Shown one piece after another: positions 41,591-50,019 of a stretch of DNA of 64,000 nucleotides (position 1 is its first letter; each line of letters opens with the position of its first letter). The stretch is from CAWFQB01 sp965277875. Its GTDB lineage: Bacteria > Armatimonadota > Chthonomonadetes > Chthonomonadales > Chthonomonadaceae. Where the stretch lies: contig CBDIDV010000002.1 in the NCBI GenBank assembly GCA_965277875.1, positions 496,001 through 560,000 of the forward strand. Direction: 5' to 3'. The position numbers and the translations under genes were made by a program. The notes below the pieces were generated by a model. It saw nothing but the letters and a program-made list of their open reading frames with translations. It did not search any database and was not told the DNA's origin.

Positions 41591-42010
41591 ATGACAGATA
41601 AAAACAACAATCATGCTTCCTCGCGGCGGCGGTTCCTGAGCGCAGCGGGCGTGGGTGTTCTGCTTGCGGTGGGAGCGGGGGCGCAGGCGATGCAGGTTCG
41701 CGCGCGGCAGACGCCCTCCATTAGCCCAACTGAGTTACAGGCATTTTCGCGCGACTTTGACGCTCTGTTTGACAATATCGGCATGTCTCTCGTAGAAATT
41801 TTTGATGTGTTGGCGGCGCGGCAGAACAATCCGGCCTTTCGCGCCGTTATCCGGCAGATCGGCGACAGACTGGCGCAGGGGGCGACACTCTCCAGGGAAA
41901 TGGCGAAGTTTCCGCTCGTATTCGACGCGGGCTATATCGCCGTGATACAGGATGGGGAGTATCACGGCACACTCGAAGTGTCCTTACATCAGCTTGCACA
42001 GCGCGCGTAA
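41591..42010 (+). CDS. Tat-exported protein with a single GspF (T2SF)-like domain
   Basis: A 139-residue protein. An N-terminal twin-arginine signal (SRRRFLSAAG, residues 11-20, then a hydrophobic stretch to about 34) is followed by about 95 residues matching the cytoplasmic helical domain of type II secretion/pilus protein GspF/PilC: LQAFSRDFDALFDNIGMSL, LAQGATLSREM, then IQDGEYHGTLEVSLHQLA in place of the usual GE-x-G-x-L. Normal GspF has two such domains and membrane helices, and here there is one domain and a Tat signal instead. It follows xisI by about 50 bases and precedes the Tat-exported DUF362 gene. Function is unknown. Confidence 0.75.
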   Translation: MTDKNNNHASSRRRFLSAAGVGVLLAVGAGAQAMQVRARQTPSISPTELQAFSRDFDALFDNIGMSLVEIFDVLAARQNNPAFRAVIRQIGDRLAQGATLSREMAKFPLVFDAGYIAVIQDGEYHGTLEVSLHQLAQRA

Positions 42011-42064
42011 CCCTTCTTTGCATCTTATGTTTTATTGTGCGGCACACGGCAGGAGAAACCGATC

Positions 42065-43153
42065 ATGGCAGGTGAGAAAAGCAACGAGAAACCGATGGAC
42101 GCGCCCAAACCGGACGCCGGCCCCGACCGCGAAACGCAGGCGGCGTCGCGCCGCAAGTTTTTGGAAATCGCCGGCGGAACCGCAGCGCTGGGCGGTCTGT
42201 ACGGCCTGACGTTCTTCAATCAGGAGGCGGCAGCTACGCCCCGCAACATTCGCCCGCCTGCCAAAGCCACGCCCACGACGCCCGACATCGCCGTTGTCGA
42301 GGGCAACCCGGCCTCGTATGGCGACATCACGGAACGCGCCATTAATGAACTTGGCGGCATCGAAAAGTTCGTGAAGCGGGGCGATAAGGTCGTGATCACG
42401 CCCAACATGGGCTGGATGCGGACACCGGAACAGGCCGCTGCCACGCATCCCGACGTACTGCGCCGTCTGGTGCAGCTATGCGAGCGGGCGGGCGCGTCGC
42501 GCATTACGTGCATTGACTACACCCTCGACGACTGGAAATTGGCCTTTGAGATCTGCGGCGCGAACCGGGCCGTGCAGGGAACCAAAGCCAAGCTGTTGTC
42601 GCCCACGGAACTGACGATGTACAAGACCGTCAACATCCCCTCCGCCGTTCCCAAACAGACCTCGGACGGCGTTGTGTACGACGCCAAGCACCAGTTCAAC
42701 CAGATCGAGCAGCACATCCCGCACGACATCATTGAGGCCGACTGCTTCATCGTGAACCCGGTCGTCAAGGATCACGAGGCCGCTGTGATTACCATCGCCA
42801 TGAAGAAACTTATGGGCTGCATCTGGAACCGCAAGGATTATCACCGCTACGGCCTGCACGACTGCATTGCGGAACTGAACATGTTTATCAAGCCCACCCT
42901 GATTGTCACGGACGCCACCCGCGCGCTTCAGACGCGCGGCCCCAAAGGGCCGGGCGAAGTGACCACGCCGCACAAGGTTCTGGCGGGCATTGACCCGGTC
43001 GCGCTCGACGCGTACTGCTGCCAGTTTTTGACCGTCAAGGGCATCACGCCCGATCAGGTGAACCATCTCATGCTCGCCAGCAGCCTGGGCCGGGGTCAGA
43101 TAGATACCAGCCAGGTCATCATCAAGGAAGTCGCCGGCGCAAAGGGCGCGTAA
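42065..43153 (+). CDS. Tat-exported DUF362 protein
   Basis: The protein has 362 residues. A twin-arginine signal (SRRKFLEIAG, 28-37) precedes the DUF362 domain. Recognisable family strings are ITPNMGWMR, the DYTLDDWKLAFE turn, FIVNPVVKDHEAAVITIAMKKLMGC and GIDPVALDAYC. DUF362 proteins often accompany 4Fe-4S ferredoxins, and here a NapH/NapG-like fusion is two genes downstream. AGGAGA ten bases before the ATG supports the start at 42065. Its TAA overlaps the ATG of the Uma2 gene by one base. The reaction is unknown. Confidence 0.9.
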   Translation: MAGEKSNEKPMDAPKPDAGPDRETQAASRRKFLEIAGGTAALGGLYGLTFFNQEAAATPRNIRPPAKATPTTPDIAVVEGNPASYGDITERAINELGGIEKFVKRGDKVVITPNMGWMRTPEQAAATHPDVLRRLVQLCERAGASRITCIDYTLDDWKLAFEICGANRAVQGTKAKLLSPTELTMYKTVNIPSAVPKQTSDGVVYDAKHQFNQIEQHIPHDIIEADCFIVNPVVKDHEAAVITIAMKKLMGCIWNRKDYHRYGLHDCIAELNMFIKPTLIVTDATRALQTRGPKGPGEVTTPHKVLAGIDPVALDAYCCQFLTVKGITPDQVNHLMLASSLGRGQIDTSQVIIKEVAGAKGA

Positions 43154-43689
43154 TGAACGCTCAGGAGTTTATGCGCCTGCCTGTCACGCATGGCCGCATT
43201 GAGTTGTGGCAGGGCGTTGTTCACGAGCGCCCTTTTCTGGATGCGGCGAGCGGATGCGCGATCAACAGCCTCATGGTGGAAGCGTACTGTCCACGTATGC
43301 ACGACAGAAGCATTGTCGGGTTGGCGGGTGGAACCGGCTTCCAAATCGGGCGCGATCCTGATACGGTAATCGCGCCCAATGGAGCCTTCTATGTCAACAG
43401 TCGCCTGGGGAGAGTGGATGAAAATGTTTACCTCACCCTTGCCCCTGACATTGTCGTTGAGGCCCGGTTGTGGGACGACGCGGACAAAGCCGTTGACACA
43501 CGAGTTACCTGGTGGCTTCGTTTCGGCGTAAAGCAGATTTGGATGCTGGATGCACACAGCCACGTTTTGACAATTTACGAACCGGGCAAAGAGCCAGTCA
43601 TGTCGAGCATCGAGGACACGTTCTCTGGCGGCGATGTATTGTCCGGTTTCACGCTGCCCATTCGGAAGTTGTTTCGGGATGCGAAGTGA
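43153..43689 (+). CDS. Uma2 family (DUF820) PD-(D/E)XK-like protein
   Basis: A 178-residue Uma2/DUF820 protein: N-terminal MRLPVTHGRIELWQGVV, central IGRDPDTVIAPNGAFY, and APDIVVEARLWDD where the family usually has D-x-V-x-E-V-x-S-P-S. The catalytic-type Glu is kept, but the typical following residues differ (RLW), so activity is uncertain. WMLDAHSHVLTIYEPG near the C-terminus also matches. Such genes are multicopy in many phyla and suspected to be nucleases of mobile or selfish type. It is translationally coupled to DUF362 by a TAATG overlap. Confidence 0.85.
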   Translation: MNAQEFMRLPVTHGRIELWQGVVHERPFLDAASGCAINSLMVEAYCPRMHDRSIVGLAGGTGFQIGRDPDTVIAPNGAFYVNSRLGRVDENVYLTLAPDIVVEARLWDDADKAVDTRVTWWLRFGVKQIWMLDAHSHVLTIYEPGKEPVMSSIEDTFSGGDVLSGFTLPIRKLFRDAK

Positions 43690-43713
43690 TTGCCTGCAAG
43701 GAAGATTTCGTGG

Positions 43714-45726
43714 ATGATGCAAAGACCTCTCCGTATATTGCTTTTTGCCCTGACACTCCTGCCAGCCTGCACACGGACACTTGCCGGCCCCATTCACGAT
43801 GCCGCTTTTAGGGGCGACCTTGCCGGCGTTGAGCATCTGACGCACATGGACGCACAGGCTGTCAACAGCCGGATACGCGCCGGGGAAGCAGAGGCCTGGG
43901 CGGAAGGTGGAACTCCGCTTCATACGGCAGCGCGCGGCGGGCATCTGGAGGTCATAAAGTTCCTGATGGCGAACGGAGCGGATGTAAACGCGCGGCGTAA
44001 GGACGGCGAGTCCGCTCTGTCTGAAGCGGTGTTCAATGGGCATATTGACGCCGTCCGCTTCCTGATTGCAAGTGGCGCAAACATCAACAACGTGGGCGCT
44101 GAAGGTCACACGCCGCTGCACTGGGCGGCGCTGCACGGAAATGTGGGCGCGGCCACGCTGTTGATGGAGCGGGGCGCAGATGTAACGATCAAAGACAATA
44201 CTGGAAAAACGCCCGTTCAATGCGCGCTTGGCATGGGGCAAATGCCCGTCGTAGAGCAGATGCTCGCGTCTGTGCGCGTCACTCTGCATCTTGAAAATGT
44301 AAGGTTTGCCGACGCGTTGAGGCAGTTGTTCGCCGCCGCGAACGTGCCGCAGGCCGTAACATCTAAGGCGATGGAGATGGTCAGCCTGAACCTTGAAAAT
44401 GTGCCATTCGCCGCCGCACTTCACGCCGTACTGCAATCTGCTGGAGATAGGGACGCGCTGACCTATCGGAACGAGAACGATACGCTGATCGTCACCGCGA
44501 CCGCAACAGCTATTACAAATACGCCGGATGCCGCTGCCGAACCTGTACTTACGAAGGATGCGCGTTACCGGTTTTACAAAACAATTTCGCGGCAGACGCT
44601 TAATAACTACCTGTCCCGCGCCGTGACGCATTATGGATTGTGCAGCACATCACCGGAGCCTGCCACGTCCTGCTTTGACGATGATATACGTATGCTGACG
44701 GGGCTTGGAGCAAAGTTTATAGGACGCGCCGCCTATGCGTGGGTTCCGCCCGACGATGAAGATGGACATTTTCGATTGGCAGCGGAACGGGCGCAACTCG
44801 TTCACAAAGCGGATGCAGAAATCATTTTGCAGGCGGCTATTTTCGAGGCGGTTTATGAAAGCATAGACAAAATTCCGGTTCCGGCGTGGGTGTTTGCAGA
44901 ATTCGGCCTGCCCGCTGAAAATCGCCGCTTTCGTTACGCGGCTATGTTGTATGATAAGGGAGAGTTGCGCGATCACTGGACAAAGGGCGCTTCCGTGCCG
45001 GATATGAGCAAACTCGAAACCCGAATGTACTTTTACTACCGGGCGCGGCGTTACATTGACTGCGGCTTCGAATCTCTGCATTTTGGGCAGGTGCATCTAA
45101 TGGACCATAAGGACGCCGAACACCGCTACTGGCTGGAAATGCTGACGCATGTGCGCCGCTATGCGGTTCAGCATGCCCGACGTGGTATGGTGTTGTGCGA
45201 TGCGCATACGCATGGCGATCAGGTAAGCGGGCGCTTGCTTTTCGATTTCCACTCCTGGCCGCAAAGGCCCAGAGAACTGGCAGGGAAACAGAACGAGACG
45301 ATGCAGGCGACGCTGGCGGTCGGTTACGGAGACAGCATCTATAGTCTCAGCCTGGGAGGGGTGACGCCAAGCGGATGGACATGTGAGACTTTGCCTTACA
45401 TCGTGGAGTTTGATCAGTTCGGGGCGTCCGGCAAGGAAGGGAAACCCCATGCCGGCTTTCCCTGGATATGGGGATACGATGAGGGCGATTGGTTTACGCG
45501 TCTTGATGGGGCGACGCGCCGAAGGTATCTTCGTTATGCCTCGGACTGGGTACGAAGTCAGAACGGCTGGCTACAAATGCCTACCCGCCTGAACTTGGCA
45601 ATTCCGGTCGAAGGCGTCAAGATGTGGCAGGCAAACACGCGCAGCAGCGCCTGCCCGACAGGATTTAATCAGGAAGACACCATCAAAGCGATCTGGAATA
45701 CAGCTGCGCGAGCGCCACAACAATAA
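43714..45726 (+). CDS. Lipoprotein with ankyrin repeats, STN-like domain and large unknown C-terminal domain
   Basis: The protein has 670 residues from the ATG at 43714, with AGGAAG upstream. A signal peptide ends in a lipobox-like LLPAC (Cys19). Ankyrin repeats follow (about 65-94, 98-127, 131-160 and a partial fourth). Next comes a region (about 187-262) with two V-x-L-x-L-E-N-V-x-F-A-x-A-L units, like the secretin/TonB short N-terminal (STN) domain. The C-terminal 380 residues have no family I recognise, and their alternating strand-helix pattern with conserved aromatics and DAHTHGDQ suggests a barrel-type enzyme. It is predicted to be anchored in the outer membrane or periplasm. The NapH/NapG fusion gene follows 60 bp downstream. 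Confidence 0.75.
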   Translation: MMQRPLRILLFALTLLPACTRTLAGPIHDAAFRGDLAGVEHLTHMDAQAVNSRIRAGEAEAWAEGGTPLHTAARGGHLEVIKFLMANGADVNARRKDGESALSEAVFNGHIDAVRFLIASGANINNVGAEGHTPLHWAALHGNVGAATLLMERGADVTIKDNTGKTPVQCALGMGQMPVVEQMLASVRVTLHLENVRFADALRQLFAAANVPQAVTSKAMEMVSLNLENVPFAAALHAVLQSAGDRDALTYRNENDTLIVTATATAITNTPDAAAEPVLTKDARYRFYKTISRQTLNNYLSRAVTHYGLCSTSPEPATSCFDDDIRMLTGLGAKFIGRAAYAWVPPDDEDGHFRLAAERAQLVHKADAEIILQAAIFEAVYESIDKIPVPAWVFAEFGLPAENRRFRYAAMLYDKGELRDHWTKGASVPDMSKLETRMYFYYRARRYIDCGFESLHFGQVHLMDHKDAEHRYWLEMLTHVRRYAVQHARRGMVLCDAHTHGDQVSGRLLFDFHSWPQRPRELAGKQNETMQATLAVGYGDSIYSLSLGGVTPSGWTCETLPYIVEFDQFGASGKEGKPHAGFPWIWGYDEGDWFTRLDGATRRRYLRYASDWVRSQNGWLQMPTRLNLAIPVEGVKMWQANTRSSACPTGFNQEDTIKAIWNTAARAPQQ

Positions 45727-45786
45727 CGCCACGAAATCACTTCGGGCGCTTCTTGATCAGGACAGCAACTTAGGGAGCAAGCAATC

Positions 45787-48000
45787 ATGGCGGATATACC
45801 GCAGGAATTTCCGCGTTTTGGCGGCGGCGGGTGCGGCAGTGGGTGCGGGTGCGGGAGCGGCGGCGGGTGCGGCAGCAAAAAACAGGCTGCGGGCGCGTCC
45901 GGCGGCGTTATCAGCATGGCCGATATTGCCATTACAGGCAAACGGAAAAAAGAAAAAAGGGAAAAGAACGCTTCTGTTAGCGGGCGCAACCTGCCTCCGG
46001 CTTCCGTGGTCAAGCTGGCCGATGTGACGGTAGGCGACCTGAGCGGCGGTGGGGGCGGGGCGTCGTACTCGCGCTTTACCGCCGAGCAGAAGCGCAAGAT
46101 GCGGGCCGAACCCGGCAACATCGCCGCCACGCGCATCGTCCGCGTTCGGCGCACCACGCAGGTGTTTTTGTTCGGGCTGTTCGTCCTGTTCTTCTTCCTC
46201 ACGACCGCCAACAGTCAGATGATGTGGGGCGTCCCCAAAAACCTGTTCATGACAATGGACTTTTTGAACACGCTCAAGAATGGCATCGCGGCCCACAAAT
46301 TCGCCGTGTACGCGATTGGGCCGGGGCTGTTCATCTTGCTACTGACATTGTGGGGCGGACGCATCTTCTGCGGCTGGATCTGCCCGCTCGGAACGGCCAT
46401 TGACATCAGTGACCGCCTGCTGTACCGCAAGGGCAAACTGTTTTACACCAAAAAGCGCAGCGACACGCGCCGCTACCGCAACTGGAAATACCTGTATCTG
46501 CTCATCGGCGTGGGCGCATTGGTGTTCGGCGTGGACGTGCTGACGTTCGGCGACCCGATCTCGCTGATCACGCGCACGTTTACGTTCTGCTTCTATGCCC
46601 CCGTCGCGTACCTGTGGAACGGCATTCTGAGCGTGGCGGGGGTGGCGCATCTGGATCGCATGGTCTACAATATGGGCGGCAACATGGACGGCTGGCACAT
46701 GCAGACCATGCGCTTCTGGAACGGCGTCCCCGTCCTGCTCATGTTCATCGGCATCATCGCCCTGTCGGGCTATCAGGAGCGGTTCTGGTGCCGCAACCTC
46801 TGCCCGTATGGCGGCCTGCTCGCCCTGCTGTCGCGCGTGTCGTGGCTGCGCCACTATATCAAAATGGACGGCTGTATCCACTGCAAAAAGTGCGAATTGC
46901 AGTCGCGCATGGGCTGCTACGACAACCTGGACAAGAACGCCAAGCAGGAGGCCATGCACAGCATCAGCGAGTGTATCCAGTGCTTCCGCTGCGAGACCAT
47001 CTGCCCGACCGACGTGATCCAGATACAGGCGAAAGTTCCTGCGAGCATCAAGGAGGCGCTGGGCGCGGCGCGACGGGGAACGGCCCCGCGTCCCGAACCG
47101 CAGACCGAGATTGACCTGGGCAAGCGGCGCGTCGTGGCGACGGTCGGCGCGGGCCTGCTGTGGGGAACCGCAGTGAAGGCCAGCGCGAGCGAGTACAACG
47201 GCACGATGCGCCGCTACATCCGCAACCGCCGCGCCATGCGCCCGCCCGGCGCGCTGCCCGAAGACGCGTTCCTGGGCGCGTGTACGCGCTGCGCCGAGTG
47301 CATGAAGGTCTGCCCGACAAACGCCCTCCAGCCCGCCACCTTCGAGACCGGCTTGCAGGGGCTGTGGACGCCGGTTCTGGTTCCATCAAGCGGGCCGTGC
47401 GCCGAAAAGTGTACCAGCTGCGGCGATGTCTGCCCGACCGGGGCCATCCGACCGTTTACGTGGCAGGACAAGCGTTACAAACTCAAAATGGGACTGGCGA
47501 ACGTGGATCGCTCGACGTGCGTGGCTTACAACGGCGGGCGCGACTGCATCGTGTGCGCCGAGGTCTGCCCGTATAGCGCGGTCATTTTCAAGGACACGTT
47601 CGACGACACCCTGCCCAAAGACGCCTCCCTGCCCCTCGACCACAAGGACGAGACCGGCAAGGAAACCAACCGGGGCCGCATGAAGCGTGTGCCGACCGTA
47701 GATGAGGTGCTGTGTACGGGGTGCGGTCTGTGCGAGTACCATTGCCCCGTGCTGCCCGACCACAGCATCGTAGTCTACACGTTCAAGGAAGACCGCGAGT
47801 TTATGGAGCCGAAAGAACGCCCGCTCGATGGCTTTTTGCGCGGCGACTGGCAGGATCGCAAGGAGACCGGCAAGGACAACGAGTACATCCCCATCCGCGC
47901 CAAGTACGACAAAGTCATCAACGGCGGCACAAACGGCCAGGCCAGCGGCGCGGCGGCAGGCGGCACGTCCTACAATCCCAACCCCTCCCCCGGCAAATAA
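45787..48000 (+). CDS. NapH-NapG-like fused membrane ferredoxin, multiple [4Fe-4S]
   Basis: The protein has 737 residues. The Gly/Cys-rich head (residues 12-29) has repeated GCG. A NapH-like part follows with about five membrane helices (124-143, 172-192, 233-255, 265-285, 311-330), the FCGWICPLG and WCRNLCPYG cysteine motifs, and two 4Fe-4S sites (CIHCKKC at 363-369, CIQCFRCETICP at 396-407). After a short hydrophobic link (about 448-466), a NapG/MauM-like part has CTRCAECMKVCP (499-510), CTSCGDVCP, CIVCAEVCP and CTGCGLCEYHCP. It would pass electrons from the quinone pool or cytoplasm to periplasmic acceptors. The ATG at 45787 follows AGGGAG. DUF362 and Tat aldo/keto reductase genes nearby are candidate partners. 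Confidence 0.9.
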   Translation: MADIPQEFPRFGGGGCGSGCGCGSGGGCGSKKQAAGASGGVISMADIAITGKRKKEKREKNASVSGRNLPPASVVKLADVTVGDLSGGGGGASYSRFTAEQKRKMRAEPGNIAATRIVRVRRTTQVFLFGLFVLFFFLTTANSQMMWGVPKNLFMTMDFLNTLKNGIAAHKFAVYAIGPGLFILLLTLWGGRIFCGWICPLGTAIDISDRLLYRKGKLFYTKKRSDTRRYRNWKYLYLLIGVGALVFGVDVLTFGDPISLITRTFTFCFYAPVAYLWNGILSVAGVAHLDRMVYNMGGNMDGWHMQTMRFWNGVPVLLMFIGIIALSGYQERFWCRNLCPYGGLLALLSRVSWLRHYIKMDGCIHCKKCELQSRMGCYDNLDKNAKQEAMHSISECIQCFRCETICPTDVIQIQAKVPASIKEALGAARRGTAPRPEPQTEIDLGKRRVVATVGAGLLWGTAVKASASEYNGTMRRYIRNRRAMRPPGALPEDAFLGACTRCAECMKVCPTNALQPATFETGLQGLWTPVLVPSSGPCAEKCTSCGDVCPTGAIRPFTWQDKRYKLKMGLANVDRSTCVAYNGGRDCIVCAEVCPYSAVIFKDTFDDTLPKDASLPLDHKDETGKETNRGRMKRVPTVDEVLCTGCGLCEYHCPVLPDHSIVVYTFKEDREFMEPKERPLDGFLRGDWQDRKETGKDNEYIPIRAKYDKVINGGTNGQASGAAAGGTSYNPNPSPGK

Positions 48001-48017
48001 ACACATCCAAGCTGTTC

Positions 48018-48052
48018 GCCGTATCATGCAGGCTGTCTCTGCATGATACGGC
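48018..48052 (+). terminator. Perfect 14-bp hairpin after the ferredoxin gene
   Basis: GCCGTATCATGCAG (48018-48031) pairs fully with 48039-48052 around a 7-nt loop, 18 bases after the stop codon. There is no clear T-run, so it may stabilise the 3' end or terminate weakly. Confidence 0.6.
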
Positions 48053-48088
48053 GTTCGGCATTGTTCCCGGTTGCGTAAGAGGCAGGAT

Positions 48089-48517
48089 ATGGAAGCAAAC
48101 GAAGTTTCGAGAATGTGGGAAGAGGACACATGGGACAATCTTGTTCCCCGCCTGCAATCTCGGTATGCCGCATACCAAGCTAATATTGAGCAAGCCAAGC
48201 GCGAATACCCTGAAGATGATTTTTCTGAATGGAACCCTTTGATGAACGGATGGCTGTGGCTGCCTGCGGTTGCAGAGGCGATGCGCTCACGTCCTGAACT
48301 ACTTGTTTACCACCCAATAATGTTAAGCCATGCTACCATACGACTGCCTTATGGTGGAGCAGAGTTGTGGGTAGATGCGACAGCAAACAACCACTTTACG
48401 GCGCGTCGCGTCGTTGCTCAAGGCAATGGGCGCTATGATATTACGCCAATTTGCGAGGGCGACGCCGAGCAGATGGCAGAGTGTGTTGCCGCATTTCTGC
48501 GGCAGTATGCAGAATAA
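48089..48517 (+). CDS. Hypothetical protein
   Basis: A 142-residue soluble acidic protein of no family I recognise. It begins with many charged residues (MWEEDTWDNLVPRL), with a tryptophan-rich middle (NPLMNGWLWLPAVAEAM). It ends in a helix (EQMAECVAAFLRQYAE) whose pattern resembles that at the end of the hypothetical gene at 48822. The ATG at 48089 follows AGAGGCAGGAT. It is followed by a REP-like palindrome. No function proposed. Confidence 0.6.
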   Translation: MEANEVSRMWEEDTWDNLVPRLQSRYAAYQANIEQAKREYPEDDFSEWNPLMNGWLWLPAVAEAMRSRPELLVYHPIMLSHATIRLPYGGAELWVDATANNHFTARRVVAQGNGRYDITPICEGDAEQMAECVAAFLRQYAE

Positions 48518-48821
48518 AATCAAGTCTGCTTAGGTACGCAGTCACTGCCGCACACATTCTGCCACGGGTTGAAAACCCATGTCTAAGTGGCGTACCGCCG
48601 AGCGTCCTGCGGACGCGATGCGCCTGTTACCTACAAGTGTGCCTGTAGCGCGGCATTTGCGTCCGCAAGACGCTCGGCGGTACGCCACGCAGACGGGTAC
48701 TTTCAGTACCTGGAACCCGAAATGGTATGACAGATTTAAGCAGGCGCTGGAAATCAACACGCTTGTGTTCTAATCGTGTTCTGTGTGGCGGGACGTGGGT
48801 GGTCGTCAGGCTGGAGGCGGC
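48518..48821. other. 304-bp spacer holding a REP-like palindrome
   Basis: Apart from the inverted repeat at 48587-48688 and weaker similarity extending outward from both arms, I see no gene. It separates two small hypothetical genes. Confidence 0.5.
48587..48688. repeat. REP-like repeat B, 30-bp inverted pair
   Basis: Bases 48587-48616 and 48659-48688 are inverted copies with one mismatch (GTGGCGTACCGCCGAGCGTC plus ten more). Similarity continues outward with gaps (TTGAAA...ACCC), so each arm is part of a longer element. GAGCGTCCTG also occurs in the palindrome at 53367-53419, hinting at a family. Confidence 0.85.
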
Positions 48822-49163
48822 ATGGCGGACAACGAAAACAACATTCATGCGGCACGAGATATAGATGCCGTTATTCGGGCGGTACGACAGCAGATGCCAA
48901 GCGTCAAGGTTGCACAGTGGCAAAAAGTACGTGCCAACGATGATGACAACCTCTGGTGGTTCGCGCTGCCCGGTGTGAAGCGGGATGTGCAGGTCGAAAA
49001 TGCCTCCTGCCCAATCCTGATCGAAACAGACGAACAATGCTGTAAGCAGGCGCTCAAAGCCACGACTGTACAGGAGGCCGTCACCATGATTGTCACTTAT
49101 CTGACTGCGGCGAGCGAGGGGCTTCCCTGCCATTTAGAAGGCAATTCGTACTGGCTGGAGTGA
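48822..49163 (+). CDS. Hypothetical protein
   Basis: A 113-residue protein of no recognised family. A GGAGG site five bases before the ATG at 48822 supports translation. Sequence features: WWFALPGVKRDVQVEN strand-like centre, ETDEQCCKQALKATTVQEAV, and a terminal aromatic NSYWLE. The pattern of a small acidic single-domain protein between mobile-type genes would fit an immunity or accessory protein, but nothing proves that. Confidence 0.6.
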   Translation: MADNENNIHAARDIDAVIRAVRQQMPSVKVAQWQKVRANDDDNLWWFALPGVKRDVQVENASCPILIETDEQCCKQALKATTVQEAVTMIVTYLTAASEGLPCHLEGNSYWLE

Positions 49164-49220
49164 ACAGACAGTAGTACACTCAATCAGCATGCAATGGCAG
49201 AGTTGTACGGGAGCAGAAGC

Positions 49221-49514
49221 ATGAGCGATTGGGGCAGCGATGAACTGACGCATATCCGGCGCGAGTTCGAGCGGAAAGAAGCCGAGAAGCGGGCGCAGGA
49301 GCGCCATATTCAATATGCCGACCTGTCCATATTCAAGCCGGCATTGGACGCGCTGGCACTGGTTACACGCGACCTTGCCTTGAAGCACAACGTTTTGCCG
49401 CTGAAAAAGCAGGACAATGTTTTGTTCGTCGCTATGACAGACCCCGGCGATTTGCAGGCGTCCGATGAACTGCGTCTGATCTGTCGCTGCACCATCCGGC
49501 CGGTTATGTGTTAG
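49221..49514 (+). CDS. Stand-alone GspE N-terminal (T2SSE_N/MshEN)-like domain
   Basis: A 97-residue protein. After a charged helix (HIRREFERKEAEKRAQ) it matches the second half of the type II secretion/pilus ATPase N-terminal domain: YADLSIFKPALDALALV, RDLALKHNVLPLKKQ and VLFVAMTDPGDLQASDELRL. The ATPase core is absent: translation stops at TAG 49512-49514 and no continuation is seen. Full-length relatives bind c-di-GMP through a motif in the first half, which is missing here. ATG 49221 is chosen for GGGAG upstream, with ATG 49194 as the alternative. It lies 88 bp upstream of the second xisHI module. Confidence 0.75.
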   Translation: MSDWGSDELTHIRREFERKEAEKRAQERHIQYADLSIFKPALDALALVTRDLALKHNVLPLKKQDNVLFVAMTDPGDLQASDELRLICRCTIRPVMC

Positions 49515-49602
49515 CGGGAGGACATACAGACGACAAGCGCCAGATGTTATCCTCCTGATCCTGACGAAACCGCTTTGCGCTGAAATGTGTCTGTGAACCA
49601 TT

Positions 49603-50019
49603 ATGCCTGCAAAAGATACTTACCACGGAGCCGTAAAACGCGCGCTCATCAAAGATGGCTGGATAGTCACGCATGACCCGTATGCGCTAAAATATGGAAG
49701 GCGCGATGCGTTTGTTGATCTGGGCGCGGAAGAACTTGTCGCCGCCGACAAAGAGGGCCGCAAGATTGCGGTAGAAATCAAAAGCTTCTCCGGGCCTTCG
49801 CTAATGGCCGATCTGGAGCGGGCATTGGGGCAGTTCATGCTGTACGAGACGCTGCTTGAAGATGCGGAACCGGAACGCCTGTTATATCTGGCGATAGATG
49901 TACCCACGTATGAACAGGCTTTCTCTGAACAGTCTGGTGAGAAACTGCGTAAGAGAAATAATCTGCGGCTGATTATCTACGATGCAGAAGGAGAGACAAT
50001 CCGGCAATGGATACTTTAG
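49603..50019 (+). CDS. xisH: XisH family protein, copy 2 (intact)
   Basis: A full-length 138-residue XisH-family protein with a PD-(D/E)XK-like arrangement: D39 in FVDLGAEE and E58-x-K60 in IAVEIKSF. The C-terminal LRKRNNLRLIIYDAEGETIR and final QW are as expected. It could be a nuclease, and in cyanobacteria the family is required with XisI and a recombinase for fdxN element excision. No recombinase is near. Its last codons overlap the xisI start, as in copy 1. Confidence 0.93.
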   Translation: MPAKDTYHGAVKRALIKDGWIVTHDPYALKYGRRDAFVDLGAEELVAADKEGRKIAVEIKSFSGPSLMADLERALGQFMLYETLLEDAEPERLLYLAIDVPTYEQAFSEQSGEKLRKRNNLRLIIYDAEGETIRQWIL

